NCBI RefSeq assembly: GCF_011046485.1
Contig: NZ_CP049256.1
Coordinates: 2,790,001 to 2,854,000 of the forward strand
Direction of reading: 5' to 3'
Length of the DNA stretch: 64,000 nt
Origin: Microbacterium sp. 4R-513
GTDB taxonomy: Bacteria; Actinomycetota; Actinomycetes; Actinomycetales; Microbacteriaceae
The notes under the pieces are model-generated. The model searched no databases and had not been told where the DNA came from. It saw only the letters and a list, made by a program, of their open reading frames with translations. Position numbers and translations under genes: made by a program. Below are positions 1 to 9,251 of the stretch, in pieces (positions within the stretch are counted from its first letter, which is position 1; every line of letters starts with the position of its first letter).

Positions 1-718
1 GGGTTATCGGTACTACGAACCGGAGCAGTTCGCGGCGCTCGGCCGCATCGTCGGACTCCGCGACCTCGGGATCGGCCTCGAGCAGATCCGCGGGGTCGTG
101 GACGGGTCCACGGATGCCGCCGCCCATCGCGCCCTGCTGCACCGGCGTCGCGCCGAGCTCGAGGCGCAGATCGCGGCGGATCGAGCCCGGATCTCCCGGC
201 TCGACGAACGACTCCACCACCTGGAAGGAGGCGCGGTCATGTCGACCGACGTCGAACTGAAGTCCATCCCGTCCGTCACCGTCTTCGAGGGTCGCGCCGA
301 TGCGCCCGGCTTCGGCCCGGAGAACGCGTCGCCGGTCGTCGGCCCCCTGTTCGATCGAGTCGCGGGGGCACTCGAGGCCGCGGGCATCCCCCTGCGGGAT
401 CCGGCGTACGCGCTCTACGAGGCGGTCGACGACGAAGACGGGCCCATCGTCGTGCGGGCGGGCTTCCCGGCCGACCCCGGCGATGTCGACCCCGAGGGCC
501 TGGAGCGTGTCGAGCTCCCGCCCGTGGAGCTCGCGGCGAGCCTCGTGCACCACGGTGTGATGGCGCGCATCGGGGATTCGTGGATGCACCTCATGCGCTG
601 GATCGAAGAGTCGGGCTACAGCCCGTCCGGCATCGGGCGAGAGGTCTATCTCGTGTCGGGGATGCTGCCCGAGGAGGAGTGGGTCACCGAGCTGCAGCAG
701 CCGGTCACGAAGCTCTGA
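1..718 (+). CDS. MerR-family transcriptional regulator with GyrI-like effector domain (5' end cut by window)
   Basis: The frame is already open at base 2 and reads GYRYYEPEQFAALGRIVGLR, the second half of a MerR winged-helix DNA-binding domain; about 20 N-terminal residues lie outside the window. A charged helical stretch (bases ~125-235) is the usual MerR dimerisation coil, and the remaining ~150 residues resemble the GyrI/BacterioBactin effector-binding domain that binds small, often hydrophobic, drugs. It is therefore probably a drug- or metabolite-responsive activator of the TipA/BmrR kind. The ligand and target genes cannot be told from here. The stop is TGA at 716-718. An internal ATG at 98 would give a shorter protein lacking DNA binding and is not the likely start. 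Confidence 0.85.
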   Translation, partial: GYRYYEPEQFAALGRIVGLRDLGIGLEQIRGVVDGSTDAAAHRALLHRRRAELEAQIAADRARISRLDERLHHLEGGAVMSTDVELKSIPSVTVFEGRADAPGFGPENASPVVGPLFDRVAGALEAAGIPLRDPAYALYEAVDDEDGPIVVRAGFPADPGDVDPEGLERVELPPVELAASLVHHGVMARIGDSWMHLMRWIEESGYSPSGIGREVYLVSGMLPEEEWVTELQQPVTKL

Positions 719-816
719 CCCGGAAAAGTTCGAGGTCGCTGCATCCGAATGGGGCCCGGCGGAGGAATCACAGTTATCGGGTGCGACCGCGCACCTGCTG
801 ATTGAAGGGAATTCCA

Positions 817-1038
817 ATGAAGCGCATTCTCGCCACCGGATTCATCGCCGGGCTCCTCATGGCCGGCATCGCCGGCACCGCCGCGCAGGCAGCGCCCTCC
901 GACGCCGCCTGTTTCGGCCAGATCCACAAGCTCGTCAACACCCAGGGCTACGCCGGCGCGGAGAACGTCGGCCAGCTCATCAAGCTCGTCGGCGGCGGTC
1001 AGGAGAAGAACGCGGCGGCCCAGGGGCTCTGCGAGTGA
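817..1038 (+). CDS. Small secreted protein of unknown function
   Basis: This 73-residue protein begins MKRILATGFIAGLLMAGIAG and has a textbook Sec signal peptide with predicted cleavage after AQA (about residue 29). The mature part is only ~44 residues, polar, and contains two cysteines, one near each end, that could form a disulfide. I chose ATG 817 over the in-frame TTG at 802 because AAGGGA at 805-810 is a well-spaced ribosome binding site. A strong hairpin terminator follows, so it is probably a single-gene unit. I do not recognise the family. The glycine-rich KLVGGG segment and short length suggest a cell-surface or extracellular role, which is inference only. Confidence 0.7.
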   Translation: MKRILATGFIAGLLMAGIAGTAAQAAPSDAACFGQIHKLVNTQGYAGAENVGQLIKLVGGGQEKNAAAQGLCE

Positions 1039-1054
1039 CGTTCCTCTGACTCTG

Positions 1055-1103
1055 CGACCCTAGCGGCGACTCGGATGTTGGGATCCGAGCCGCCGCTAGG
1101 TCG
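1055..1103 (+). terminator. Strong hairpin terminator
   Basis: A near-perfect ~21-bp inverted repeat (arms about 1055-1076 and 1083-1103, cgacc/tagcggcg.ctcggat) has a short loop and is followed by TCGTTTCGG. It lies directly after the small secreted-protein gene. One mismatch and one bulge are visible in the stem. Confidence 0.75.
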
Positions 1104-1163
1104 TTTCGGGCGGGGTCGTCGGGCGGAGGCTGTCAATCCCCGTCAGGCCGTCGAGGCGACTCC

Positions 1164-2012
<849 letters not shown>

Positions 2013-2023
2013 CCCCCGACGCC

Positions 2024-3862
2024 ATGAACGAGCGTCTGGCCGCCTCTGCGAGCCCCTACCTCCGCCTCCACGCCGGAAATCCCGTCGCGTGGTACCCGTG
2101 GGGCGAAGAGGCCTTCGCGGAGGCGCGCCGGCGCGACGTGCCGGTCTTCGTCTCGATCGGCTACTCCACATGCCATTGGTGCCATGTCATGGCGCGGGAG
2201 TCGTTCGAGAACGCTGCGCTGGCCGAGCGGCTCAACGACCGCTTCGTCGCCATCAAGGTCGACCGCGAGGAGCACCCCGAGGTCGACGCCGCCTACATGG
2301 CGGCCGCCGGCGCGTTCACGCAGAACCTGGGCTGGCCGCTGAGCGTCTTCACGACGCCGGACGGCGGTCCGTTCTATGCGGGCACTTACTTCCCGCCCGA
2401 GCCCCGCGCCGGCATGCCGTCGTTCGGACAGGTCCTGGACGCGGTTCACGAAGCGTGGACCGACCGCCGCGAGGCGGCCGAGGGTACCGCCGGTGCGATC
2501 GCCGAGGCCCTGGCCGACGTGCGCGGGACCGTGGCGGAGGGGAGCGAGCCGCCGGATGCCTCCGCCGTCGTGGCCGCCGCGCGTGCCCTCGCCGAGCGAG
2601 AGGATCCCGAGTACGGCGGCTTCTGGGGCGGCGATCCCCGGGCTCCGAAGTTCCCGGTCGCGACGGCCCTGCGGTTCCTGCAGTCGCGGCTCGTGCGGCA
2701 GCGGGATGCCGAGGCATCCGTCGTCGCCGACCGCGCTCTCGCGGCCATGGCCGCCTCGGAGCTGCGCGATCCCGTCGAGGGCGGGTTCTTCCGCTACGCC
2801 ACGCGGCGGGACTGGACCGTGCCGCACTACGAGCGGATGCTCACCGACAGTGCGCAGCTGCTCGACGTCGCGGTCGACGCCGGCGATGTCGAGACGGCGC
2901 GCGGCATCGTCGCGTTCCTGCGGGACGTCTTGCAGCAGCCGTCGGGCGGGTTCGGCGCCGCTCAGGACTCGGAGTCGTGGATCGACGGCGCTCGGAGCGA
3001 GGGCGGGTATTACGCACGGGATGCCGCGGCACGCCGCGAACTCGAGCCGCCGGCGGTGGACGGCAAGGTCGTGACGGGGTGGAACGGGCTCGCGATCGGC
3101 GCCCTGGCCCGTGCGGGGGTGCGCCTCGGCGAGGCCGAGTGGATCGAGGCCGCGCGCTGGGCGGCCGACGCCGTGCTCACCACGAACGTCGCGCCGGACG
3201 GCCGGCTCGTGCGCGCCTCGCTCGACGAGATCCCCTCGCGCGCACCGGCGACGATCGCCGATCACGGACAGCTCGCCGAGGGTCTCGTGTCGCTCGCGGT
3301 CGCGACGGGCGAGCCCGCCTATGCCGTTCGCGCGCGAACGCTGGTCGAGGCGTGCGTCGCCGAGGACGGGTCATTGCAAGCTCCCGCGGGCATCGACCCC
3401 GTGCTGGCCGCACGAGGAGTGGTGGCGCCGGATGCCTCCTCCGACGGCGACGAGCCCTCCGGCGTCGCGGCGATCGCCGGGGCCGCAGCCGCACTATGGC
3501 TGCTCGGAGGGGGAGAGGACGACCGTGCTCTCGCCGAGCGTCTCGTGGCCGCGCACGCCGGGGCGGCCCTTGCACAGCCGCTCGCGCACAGCTCGCTGCT
3601 GCGCGTGGCGGGGCTGCTCGCGACGCCTCCGCGACAGGTCGTCGTGGTGGGAGAGCCGTCGGACCCGCTCGCCGAAGCCGCGTGCAGGCTCGACGCCGAC
3701 GTGGTGGCCGTCGTGACGCCCGCCCAGGCGGCGGCCTTCGCCGATGCCGGGTTCGGACTCTTCGCCGACAAGACGCAGCGCGACGGCCTCGCGACGGCCT
3801 ACGACTGCCGGGATTTCGCCTGCCGCCTGCCCGTGACCGATCCCGCGGACCTCGTGCCCTGA
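2024..3862 (+). CDS. YyaL/COG1331 thioredoxin-domain protein (SSP411/spermatogenesis-associated 20-like)
   Basis: A 612-residue cytoplasmic protein. Residues 1-160 are the DUF255 thioredoxin-like domain with the hallmark [10 protein letters not shown] (C50-x-x-C53), followed by the [15 protein letters not shown] and GWPLSVF motifs. The rest is an alpha/alpha-barrel related to N-acylglucosamine epimerases and six-hairpin glycosidases. The family is widespread but its reaction is not established. It is somewhat shorter than the usual ~670 residues. ATG 2024 lies 11 bp after the aldo/keto reductase, with no clear Shine-Dalgarno sequence, so translation may be coupled. The gene ends head-on against hemA across the repeat cluster at 3864-4024. 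Confidence 0.88.
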   Translation: MNERLAASASPYLRLHAGNPVAWYPWGEEAFAEARRRDVPVFVSIGYSTCHWCHVMARESFENAALAERLNDRFVAIKVDREEHPEVDAAYMAAAGAFTQNLGWPLSVFTTPDGGPFYAGTYFPPEPRAGMPSFGQVLDAVHEAWTDRREAAEGTAGAIAEALADVRGTVAEGSEPPDASAVVAAARALAEREDPEYGGFWGGDPRAPKFPVATALRFLQSRLVRQRDAEASVVADRALAAMAASELRDPVEGGFFRYATRRDWTVPHYERMLTDSAQLLDVAVDAGDVETARGIVAFLRDVLQQPSGGFGAAQDSESWIDGARSEGGYYARDAAARRELEPPAVDGKVVTGWNGLAIGALARAGVRLGEAEWIEAARWAADAVLTTNVAPDGRLVRASLDEIPSRAPATIADHGQLAEGLVSLAVATGEPAYAVRARTLVEACVAEDGSLQAPAGIDPVLAARGVVAPDASSDGDEPSGVAAIAGAAAALWLLGGGEDDRALAERLVAAHAGAALAQPLAHSSLLRVAGLLATPPRQVVVVGEPSDPLAEAACRLDADVVAVVTPAQAAAFADAGFGLFADKTQRDGLATAYDCRDFACRLPVTDPADLVP

Positions 3863-3863
3863 G

Positions 3864-3921
3864 CCGCTCGCGGGCTCGGCGCGTTTCGTCTGCGGCGCTG
3901 CGCGCCTCCGCTCAACGACCG
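3864..3921 (-). repeat. 58-bp dispersed repeat, type B (inverted copy)
   Basis: Read on the minus strand, this segment matches 40504-40562 at all but about four or five positions, counted by eye (shared: GGTCGTTGAGCGGAGGCGCG ... AGACGAAACGCGCCGAGCCC). It faces the type A copies just downstream, so CGCTCAACGACCGG and CCGGTCGTTGAGCG can pair into a long stem. It is the only material between the convergent COG1331 and hemA genes and may double as a bidirectional terminator. Confidence 0.8.
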
Positions 3922-3936
3922 GGAACGACGTCTCCC

Positions 3937-4024
3937 TCCGGTCGTTGAGCGAGCGGAGCGAGACGAAACGGCCCCGGACCTCCGGTCGTTGAGCGAGCGG
4001 AGCGAGACGAAACGGCCCCGGACC
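3937..4024 (+). repeat. Two perfect tandem 44-bp repeats, type A
   Basis: Bases 3937-3980 and 3981-4024 are identical over all 44 positions (TCCGGTCGTTGAGCGAGCGG, then AGCGAGACGAAACGGCCCCG, then GACC). A diverged inverted copy lies at 40431-40471. The perfect identity implies a recent duplication. There is no spacer between units, unlike a CRISPR array. Confidence 0.9.
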
Positions 4025-4041
4025 CCCGGCGCAGGCTCGGC

Positions 4042-5274
4042 TCAGCCGGCGGCGCGCTCGGCGTCGACGATCGACAGGGCCGAGGCGACCTCGACCCCGA
4101 ACACCGTCTCGAGCGCCCGCTCGAACTCGTCGAGACGGCCGGCCGCGGCGAACTCGCGCGCCCGCGTGGTGGGTCCGTGCGAGAGCACACCGGCCAGGTG
4201 GCGCAGCGCCGAGGCGGCGCGGGCGTCGTCGGGACGAAGCCGCGCGAGCTCGGCATCCAGAACCGACTGGATGTGCGTGCGCCACGCGACGATCGCGGGG
4301 GCCGCGGCGCGCTCGGCGTTGAAGGTCGCGACGGCCGAGCCGACGACCGCGTGGGCGCCGGCGCCGAGCTCGGCGAGGGCCGCGTGCCGGCCGATCAGCT
4401 CGAGATCGAGCAGGTCGATACCGGGGAGCTCTCCGACGGCGGGCTCGACGTTGCGGGGGAGTCCGAGGTCGATCACCAGCCGCGGCCGGTCGTCGGGGAT
4501 GTCGGCGGGTCCGACCGTGTACCGGGCGGTCGAGGTGATGACGATGTCGGCCGCGGCGATGGCATCGCGGAGGTCGTGCTCGGCGCGGACGCCGTACTTG
4601 CTGGCGAAGGAGTCGGCACGGCCGGTCGCGGAGTACACGCGGACGTTGCCCGCGCCCCGCGCCTGGAGCGCGGCGATGGTCGTCGCTGCGTAGCGCCCGG
4701 TGCCGACGAGGAGCACCGGGAGCGTCGCCCAATCGGTCACCCGCGAATCGGCGAGGTCGAGCGCGAGGCGGGCGAGCGACCGCCCGGCGGCGGCGAGGTC
4801 TGCTTTGGCGCGCACCTCCCGCGTCGCGCGCGCGGCGCGCTGAAAGGCCTGCTCGAGCTCGGTGCTGCTCGTGCCGGCCTCGCGGGCGGCGCGGAGCGAG
4901 CGCTGCACCTGGCCGCTGATCTCCTCCTCGCCGACGACCATGGACTCGAGGCCCGAGCTGACGGCGAACAGGTGGCGCACGACGTCGTCGCCGCTGAGCA
5001 CGACGGCCGAGTCGCGGAGGGCCGCGGCATCCGTCCCCGTCGACTCGGCGACCGCCTCGAGCACCGCCTCGCGCGCGAGCGCGACCCCGCCCGTGACCGG
5101 GTCGTCGAGCTCGAGATACGTCTCGAAGCGGTTGCACGTGGCCAGCACAACGGCGCCGCGCACGAAATCGTGTGCGGCGACTACGTCGGCTCCGGTGGAG
5201 TCCGCGGCCCTCGAGATGCGATCGAGGACGTCGAACTCGGTGTTCCGGTGGTTCGCCGTCAGGCAGAACAACAT
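4042..5274 (-). CDS. hemA: Glutamyl-tRNA reductase
   Basis: A 410-residue enzyme that reduces the glutamyl group of Glu-tRNA(Glu) with NADPH to glutamate-1-semialdehyde, the first committed step of C5 heme synthesis. The catalytic cysteine is C47 in ATCNRFE. GEEEISGQVQ and the Rossmann motif LLVGTGRYAATTI are present, as is the C-terminal helical dimerisation domain. It is divergent from hemE, with only 23 bp between the two start codons. Its start has TAAACT 7 bp upstream on the minus strand, so the mRNA is probably leaderless. HemL, which uses its product, closes the neighbouring operon. Confidence 0.95.
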   Translation of the reverse strand: MLFCLTANHRNTEFDVLDRISRAADSTGADVVAAHDFVRGAVVLATCNRFETYLELDDPVTGGVALAREAVLEAVAESTGTDAAALRDSAVVLSGDDVVRHLFAVSSGLESMVVGEEEISGQVQRSLRAAREAGTSSTELEQAFQRAARATREVRAKADLAAAGRSLARLALDLADSRVTDWATLPVLLVGTGRYAATTIAALQARGAGNVRVYSATGRADSFASKYGVRAEHDLRDAIAAADIVITSTARYTVGPADIPDDRPRLVIDLGLPRNVEPAVGELPGIDLLDLELIGRHAALAELGAGAHAVVGSAVATFNAERAAAPAIVAWRTHIQSVLDAELARLRPDDARAASALRHLAGVLSHGPTTRAREFAAAGRLDEFERALETVFGVEVASALSIVDAERAAG

Positions 5275-5281
5275 CGCATCG

Positions 5282-5291
5282 AGTTTAGCCT
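5282..5291. promoter_or_regulatory. Interlocked divergent -10 boxes of hemA and hemE
   Basis: The ten bases AGTTTAGCCT hold TAGCCT (5286-5291, plus strand, 6 bp before hemE GTG 5298) and TAAACT (5282-5287, minus strand, 7 bp before hemA ATG 5274). The two hexamers share the central TA. RNA polymerase bound in one direction should block the other, giving mutually exclusive firing. Confidence 0.6.
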
Positions 5292-5297
5292 GGATGG

Positions 5298-6368
5298 GTG
5301 ACTTCGCCTCTGAGCGCCCTCTCCGCGTCCCATCCGCTTCTCGACGGACGGACGTCGGACTCCCCCCTCGTCCGCGCCGCGCGCGGCGACCGCCCGGCCA
5401 CGCCGCCGGTGTGGTTCATGCGGCAGGCGGGGCGGTCCCTCCCCGAGTACCGCGCCAGCCGCGCCGGCACCGAGATGCTCGACGCGTGCCTGACTCCGGA
5501 TCTCGCCGCAGAGATCACGCTGCAGCCGGTCCGCCGCCACGGCGTCGACGCTGCGGTGTTCTTCAGCGACATCGTGATCCCGGTGCTGCTGGCCGGTGTG
5601 GGCGTGCGCATCGTCGCAGGCCGTGGGCCCGTCCTCGACGAGCCCATCCGCACCGCGTCCGATGTGCTGCGGCTCCGGCCCGTCGAGCCGGAAGCGCTCG
5701 CGCCCATCACCGACGCGGTGTCGATCGTCGTGCGCGAATTGGGCGACACGCCGCTCGTCGGCTTCGGCGGCGCCCCGTACACGCTTGCGAGCTACCTCAT
5801 CGAGGGCGGCCCGTCGAAGGATCAGCTGCGCGCTCGGGCCATGATGCGCACCGACCCGCGCACGTGGGCGACGCTGCTCAACTGGTGCGCCGACGTGACG
5901 GGCGCCTTCCTGCGGGCGCAGGTCGAGGCGGGCGCCAGCGTCGTGCAGCTCTTCGACTCGTGGGCGGGCTCGCTCTCGCGCACCGACTACCAGCGCCGCG
6001 TCGCCCCGCACTCCCGCCGGGCGTTCGACGCGCTCCGCGGATTCGAGGTGCCGAAGATCCACTTCGGCCTCGGCATGGGCGAGATGCTCGACCTGCTGCC
6101 GCCCCTCGGAGCCGACGTGATCGGCATCGACTGGCGCCTTCCGCTCGACGAGGCGAACGACCGCCTCGGCGGCCGCCTTCCGCTGCAGGGGAACATCGAC
6201 CCCGCCTTCCTCACGGGCCCCTGGAATCTCGTCGAGGCGCATGTCCGCGACGTCGTGGCCCGTGGTGCGGCCGCCCCGGCGCACATCGTCAATCTGGGGC
6301 ACGGCGTGCCGCCCGAGACCGACCCCGAGGTGCTGACCCGGATCGTGGAACTCGTGCATGACCTCTGA
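5298..6368 (+). CDS. hemE: Uroporphyrinogen III decarboxylase
   Basis: A 356-residue enzyme that removes four carboxylates from uroporphyrinogen III to give coproporphyrinogen III. Diagnostic motifs are WFMRQAGRSLPEYR (phosphate/propionate-binding arginines), AAVFFSDIVIP with the catalytic aspartate, GFGGAPYTLASY, FDSWAG and the C-terminal LGHGVPPETDPE. Length is normal for the family. GTG 5298 is the start, with TAGCCT 6 bp upstream, so it is probably leaderless. It leads a tightly packed six-gene heme operon, and the next gene overlaps its last 11 bp. Confidence 0.96.
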   Translation: MTSPLSALSASHPLLDGRTSDSPLVRAARGDRPATPPVWFMRQAGRSLPEYRASRAGTEMLDACLTPDLAAEITLQPVRRHGVDAAVFFSDIVIPVLLAGVGVRIVAGRGPVLDEPIRTASDVLRLRPVEPEALAPITDAVSIVVRELGDTPLVGFGGAPYTLASYLIEGGPSKDQLRARAMMRTDPRTWATLLNWCADVTGAFLRAQVEAGASVVQLFDSWAGSLSRTDYQRRVAPHSRRAFDALRGFEVPKIHFGLGMGEMLDLLPPLGADVIGIDWRLPLDEANDRLGGRLPLQGNIDPAFLTGPWNLVEAHVRDVVARGAAAPAHIVNLGHGVPPETDPEVLTRIVELVHDL

Positions 6369-7632
6369 CGCCATCGTCGTGGGAGGAGGCGTGGGCGGTC
6401 TCGTCGCCGCCCGCCGCCTCGCCCTCGAGGGCTTCGCGGTGACGCTCTTCGAGCAGTCCGAGGTCCTCGGCGGCCAGGTGGCGCGGCAGCGGATCTCGGG
6501 GGTCGACCTCGACGCGGCGGCTGAGTCGTTCGCGACCCGGGGCGGTGCGGTCGCCGCGCTCCTCGACGAGCTGGGCCTCGCCAACGACATCGTGACGCCC
6601 AGTCCGTCGCCGGCCTGGCTGCACCGCGGCGACGGCAGCGCCGTACCGCTCCCGGCGACCGGGCTCCTCGGCATCCCGGGCGACCCGCTCGCCCCCGACG
6701 TCGTCCGTGCGATCGGTCGCGAAGCGGCCGAGCGGGCGGCGCGCGACGCCGAGCTCCCCGCCCGGACGGGGACGGATGCCTCGTCCCTCGGCGAGCTCGT
6801 GCGCGTCCGGATGGGCGACGCCGTCGTCGAGGGGCTTCTCGCCCCGGTCGTGCGGGGCGTGCACTCGATGAGCCCCGACGACCTTCCCGTCGAGCGGGCC
6901 CACCCGCGACTGCGGGCCGAGGTGCTGGAGCAGGGGTCGCTCGCCGCCGCCGTCCGGGCGCTCCGCGCCGCGTCGCCCGCCGGATCGGCGGTCGCCGGGA
7001 TCCGCGGCGGGATGTTCCGGCTCGTCGATGCGCTCGCGGACGAGTGCCGCCGGCTCGGCGTCGAGATCGAGCTCGGCACGCCGGTCGAGGAGGTGTCGGC
7101 GGACGGCGTCATCGTCGGCGGCCGCCGGCGGGGCGGCGTCGTCGTGCGGGCGGCCGCACCGCCGGCGGACGACGGGCGGCGGCTCACCCTCGTCACCCTC
7201 GTCGTCGATGCGCCGGGGCTCCACGATGCGCCTCGGGGCACGGGGCTCCTCGTCGCCCCCGATGCGCCGGGTGTCGCGGCGCGAGCCCTGACGCACCTCA
7301 CCGCCAAGTGGCAGTGGGTGGCCGACGCGCTCCCCGGGCGCCACGCCGTGCGGCTGTCGTACGACGGGGTGCCGGATGACGCCGTCGCGACAGCGACGCG
7401 GGATGCCGGCATCCTTCTCGGCACTCCGATAGAAGAGGTGCTCGACGCCACCGAGTACACCTGGGCGCGGGGAGCATCGGCTTCGACCGGCGATCTCCCG
7501 GCCGTCGGTGAGGCGGCCGCCGGGACGGGGCTCGCATCGATCGTCCCGCACGCCGAGCGCACCGCCCGGGAACTCTCGAACTCGAGACGAATTCGCCCTG
7601 CCCGTGGGGCAGGGGAGAGGATGGAAGGGTGA
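6358..7632 (+). CDS. hemY: Coproporphyrinogen III oxidase / protoporphyrinogen oxidase family, FAD-dependent (HemY/CgoX)
   Basis: A 424-residue FAD enzyme. The N-terminal dinucleotide-binding motif IVVGGGVGGLVAARRLALEG is followed by FEQSEVLGGQ, and SPDDLPVERAHPRL resembles the HemY substrate domain. In Actinobacteria with HemQ the reaction is six-electron oxidation of coproporphyrinogen III to coproporphyrin III. It is shorter than typical ~460-500-residue homologues, and the middle region (VEEVSADGVIVGGRRRGGVV) is compressed. ATG 6358 overlaps hemE by 11 bp, and its stop overlaps hemQ GTG as GTGA. The last ~18 residues (SRRIRPARGAGERMEG) look non-conserved and coincide with the purine-rich region serving as the hemQ ribosome binding site. 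Confidence 0.88.
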   Translation: MTSDAIVVGGGVGGLVAARRLALEGFAVTLFEQSEVLGGQVARQRISGVDLDAAAESFATRGGAVAALLDELGLANDIVTPSPSPAWLHRGDGSAVPLPATGLLGIPGDPLAPDVVRAIGREAAERAARDAELPARTGTDASSLGELVRVRMGDAVVEGLLAPVVRGVHSMSPDDLPVERAHPRLRAEVLEQGSLAAAVRALRAASPAGSAVAGIRGGMFRLVDALADECRRLGVEIELGTPVEEVSADGVIVGGRRRGGVVVRAAAPPADDGRRLTLVTLVVDAPGLHDAPRGTGLLVAPDAPGVAARALTHLTAKWQWVADALPGRHAVRLSYDGVPDDAVATATRDAGILLGTPIEEVLDATEYTWARGASASTGDLPAVGEAAAGTGLASIVPHAERTARELSNSRRIRPARGAGERMEG

Positions 7633-8330
7633 CCGATCGGACCGACGAGCAGCAGACGACCGCGACCGACGCCTCCTCCGCAGGAACCCGCTACTTCGGA
7701 CTGTGGGCCGTGTTCCGGCGCGACGCGCACCCGGCGCCGGTCGCCGAGGGCGCGCCGGCGGCCGCCGAGGTGGTCGCGGAGCTGGGCGAGACCGTGCGCG
7801 CGATCTACGACGTCTCGGGCCTGCGCGCCGACGCCGATGTGCTGGTCTGGCTCGTGGGCGACTCCGCTGAGGGCCTGCAGGCGGCCCTGCGCGCGCTCCG
7901 CCGCTCGCGCGAGCTCGCCCCGCTCCTCCCGACGTGGAATGCGCTCGGCATGCACCGCGACGCGGAGTTCAGCCGCGACCACGCCCCGGCTTTCGCCCGC
8001 GGGCTGGCACCCAAGGAGTGGCTCACGGTCTACCCGTTCGTCCGCAGCTACGAGTGGTACATCCTTCCCTCTGCCGAGCGCGGCCAGATGCTCGCCGACC
8101 ACGGCCGTATGGGGCGAGACTTCCCCCAAGTGCAGAGCAACACCGTCGCGAGCTTCGCGCTCGGCGACTACGAGTGGATCCTCGCCCTGGAGGCCGACGA
8201 CGTCACCGATCTCGTCGACCTCATGCGGCACCTGCGCGCGACCGAAGCCCGGCGCCACGTGCGCGAAGAGGTGCCGTTCTTCACGGGGCGCCGCATCACC
8301 CCCGACGAGCTCGCCGAGGTGCTCTCATGA
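7629..8330 (+). CDS. hemQ: Coproheme decarboxylase (chlorite dismutase family)
   Basis: A 233-residue enzyme that oxidatively decarboxylates two propionates of coproheme to make heme b, the last step of the coproporphyrin-dependent pathway. YPFVRSYEWYILP and LADHGRMGRDF are actinobacterial HemQ/ChdC signatures. The key residues fall at Y135 (catalytic tyrosine), H118 (second base) and H158 (proximal heme ligand), matching the numbering I recall for the Corynebacterium enzyme. It follows hemY with a 4-bp GTGA overlap, consistent with translational coupling. Its presence implies that the pathway runs via coproporphyrin rather than protoporphyrin. Confidence 0.95.
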   Translation: MTDRTDEQQTTATDASSAGTRYFGLWAVFRRDAHPAPVAEGAPAAAEVVAELGETVRAIYDVSGLRADADVLVWLVGDSAEGLQAALRALRRSRELAPLLPTWNALGMHRDAEFSRDHAPAFARGLAPKEWLTVYPFVRSYEWYILPSAERGQMLADHGRMGRDFPQVQSNTVASFALGDYEWILALEADDVTDLVDLMRHLRATEARRHVREEVPFFTGRRITPDELAEVLS

Positions 8331-8340
8331 CGGTCGACCG

Positions 8341-9240
8341 ATGACCCTGCGGATCGGCACTCGCGCGAGCACGCTGGCCCGCGCCCAGGCCGGAACCGTC
8401 GCCGACGCGCTCGGCGCCGAACTCGTCCCGATCGTCTCGGATGGCGACCGCAGCACGGCATCCCTCGCGTCCCTCGGCGGCACCGGCGTCTTCGCCACGG
8501 CGCTGCGGGAAGCGCTGCGCGACGGCGAGGTGGATGCCGTCGTCCACTCGTTCAAGGATCTTCCGACCGCGCCAGCCGACGGCCTCGCGATCGGCGCGGT
8601 TCCCGAGCGGGCTGACGCCCGCGACGTCGTCTGCTCCCGCCTCGGTGCGGGCCTGGACGAGCTCCCCGAGGGTGCCCGCGTCGGGACGGGATCCCCGCGG
8701 CGGCGGGCGCAGGTGGCGTCGCGCCGCCCGGATCTCGTGCTCGTCGACATCCGCGGCAACATCGACTCTCGGCTCGAGCGGTTGACGACGGACGACCCCG
8801 AGCGCGCTCTCGACGCGGTCATCCTCGCGGCGGCGGGCCTCGACCGCATCGGCCGCCTCGACGCGGTGTCGGAGTTCCTCTCGCTCGACCGGTGGCCCAC
8901 GGCGCCCGCGCAGGGCGCCTTGGCCATCGAGACGCGGGCCGGCGACGAGCATCTCGTCGCGCGACTCGACCATCGCATGACGCGACTGGCCGCAGAGGCC
9001 GAGCGCGGCGTCCTCGCACGGCTCGAAGCGGGCTGTGCGGCGCCGATCGGTGCCCGGGCCTTCGTAGACGACGGCCTCCTCTTCCTCACCGCCCGCGTGT
9101 ACCGTCCCGACGGCGCGGCCCATGTCACCAGCTCGCACGCCATGCCGGCCGACGCCGAGGCGCCCGACGACCTGTCGCACCGCGTCGCCGACGAGCTCCT
9201 CGCGCAAGGCGCGGCCGAGCTCGCGCCCCTCAACCCCTGA
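8341..9240 (+). CDS. hemC: Hydroxymethylbilane synthase (porphobilinogen deaminase)
   Basis: A 299-residue enzyme that polymerises four porphobilinogens into hydroxymethylbilane. It carries the dipyrromethane cofactor cysteine C232 in [11 protein letters not shown], the catalytic aspartate D73 in HSFKDLPT, and the arginine-rich [10 protein letters not shown] loop. The N-terminus [17 protein letters not shown] is canonical and fixes ATG 8341, 10 bp after hemQ. An ATG at 8328 overlapping the hemQ stop is in another frame and ends quickly. Downstream hemB begins 11 bp after the stop. No hemD lies between hemC and hemB, where many bacteria have it. Confidence 0.95.
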   Translation: MTLRIGTRASTLARAQAGTVADALGAELVPIVSDGDRSTASLASLGGTGVFATALREALRDGEVDAVVHSFKDLPTAPADGLAIGAVPERADARDVVCSRLGAGLDELPEGARVGTGSPRRRAQVASRRPDLVLVDIRGNIDSRLERLTTDDPERALDAVILAAAGLDRIGRLDAVSEFLSLDRWPTAPAQGALAIETRAGDEHLVARLDHRMTRLAAEAERGVLARLEAGCAAPIGARAFVDDGLLFLTARVYRPDGAAHVTSSHAMPADAEAPDDLSHRVADELLAQGAAELAPLNP

Positions 9241-9251
9241 CCGGAGCATCC

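Noticed and set aside
3937..4024. Tandem 44-bp units considered as a CRISPR array
   Set aside because: There are only two units, with no spacers, no cas genes nearby, and related single copies elsewhere in the window.
7032..7220. Possible frameshift or deletion in hemY, suggested by its short length and odd middle segment
   Set aside because: The frame stays open with normal codon use, and conserved motifs occur on both sides. It looks like a compact family member rather than a pseudogene.
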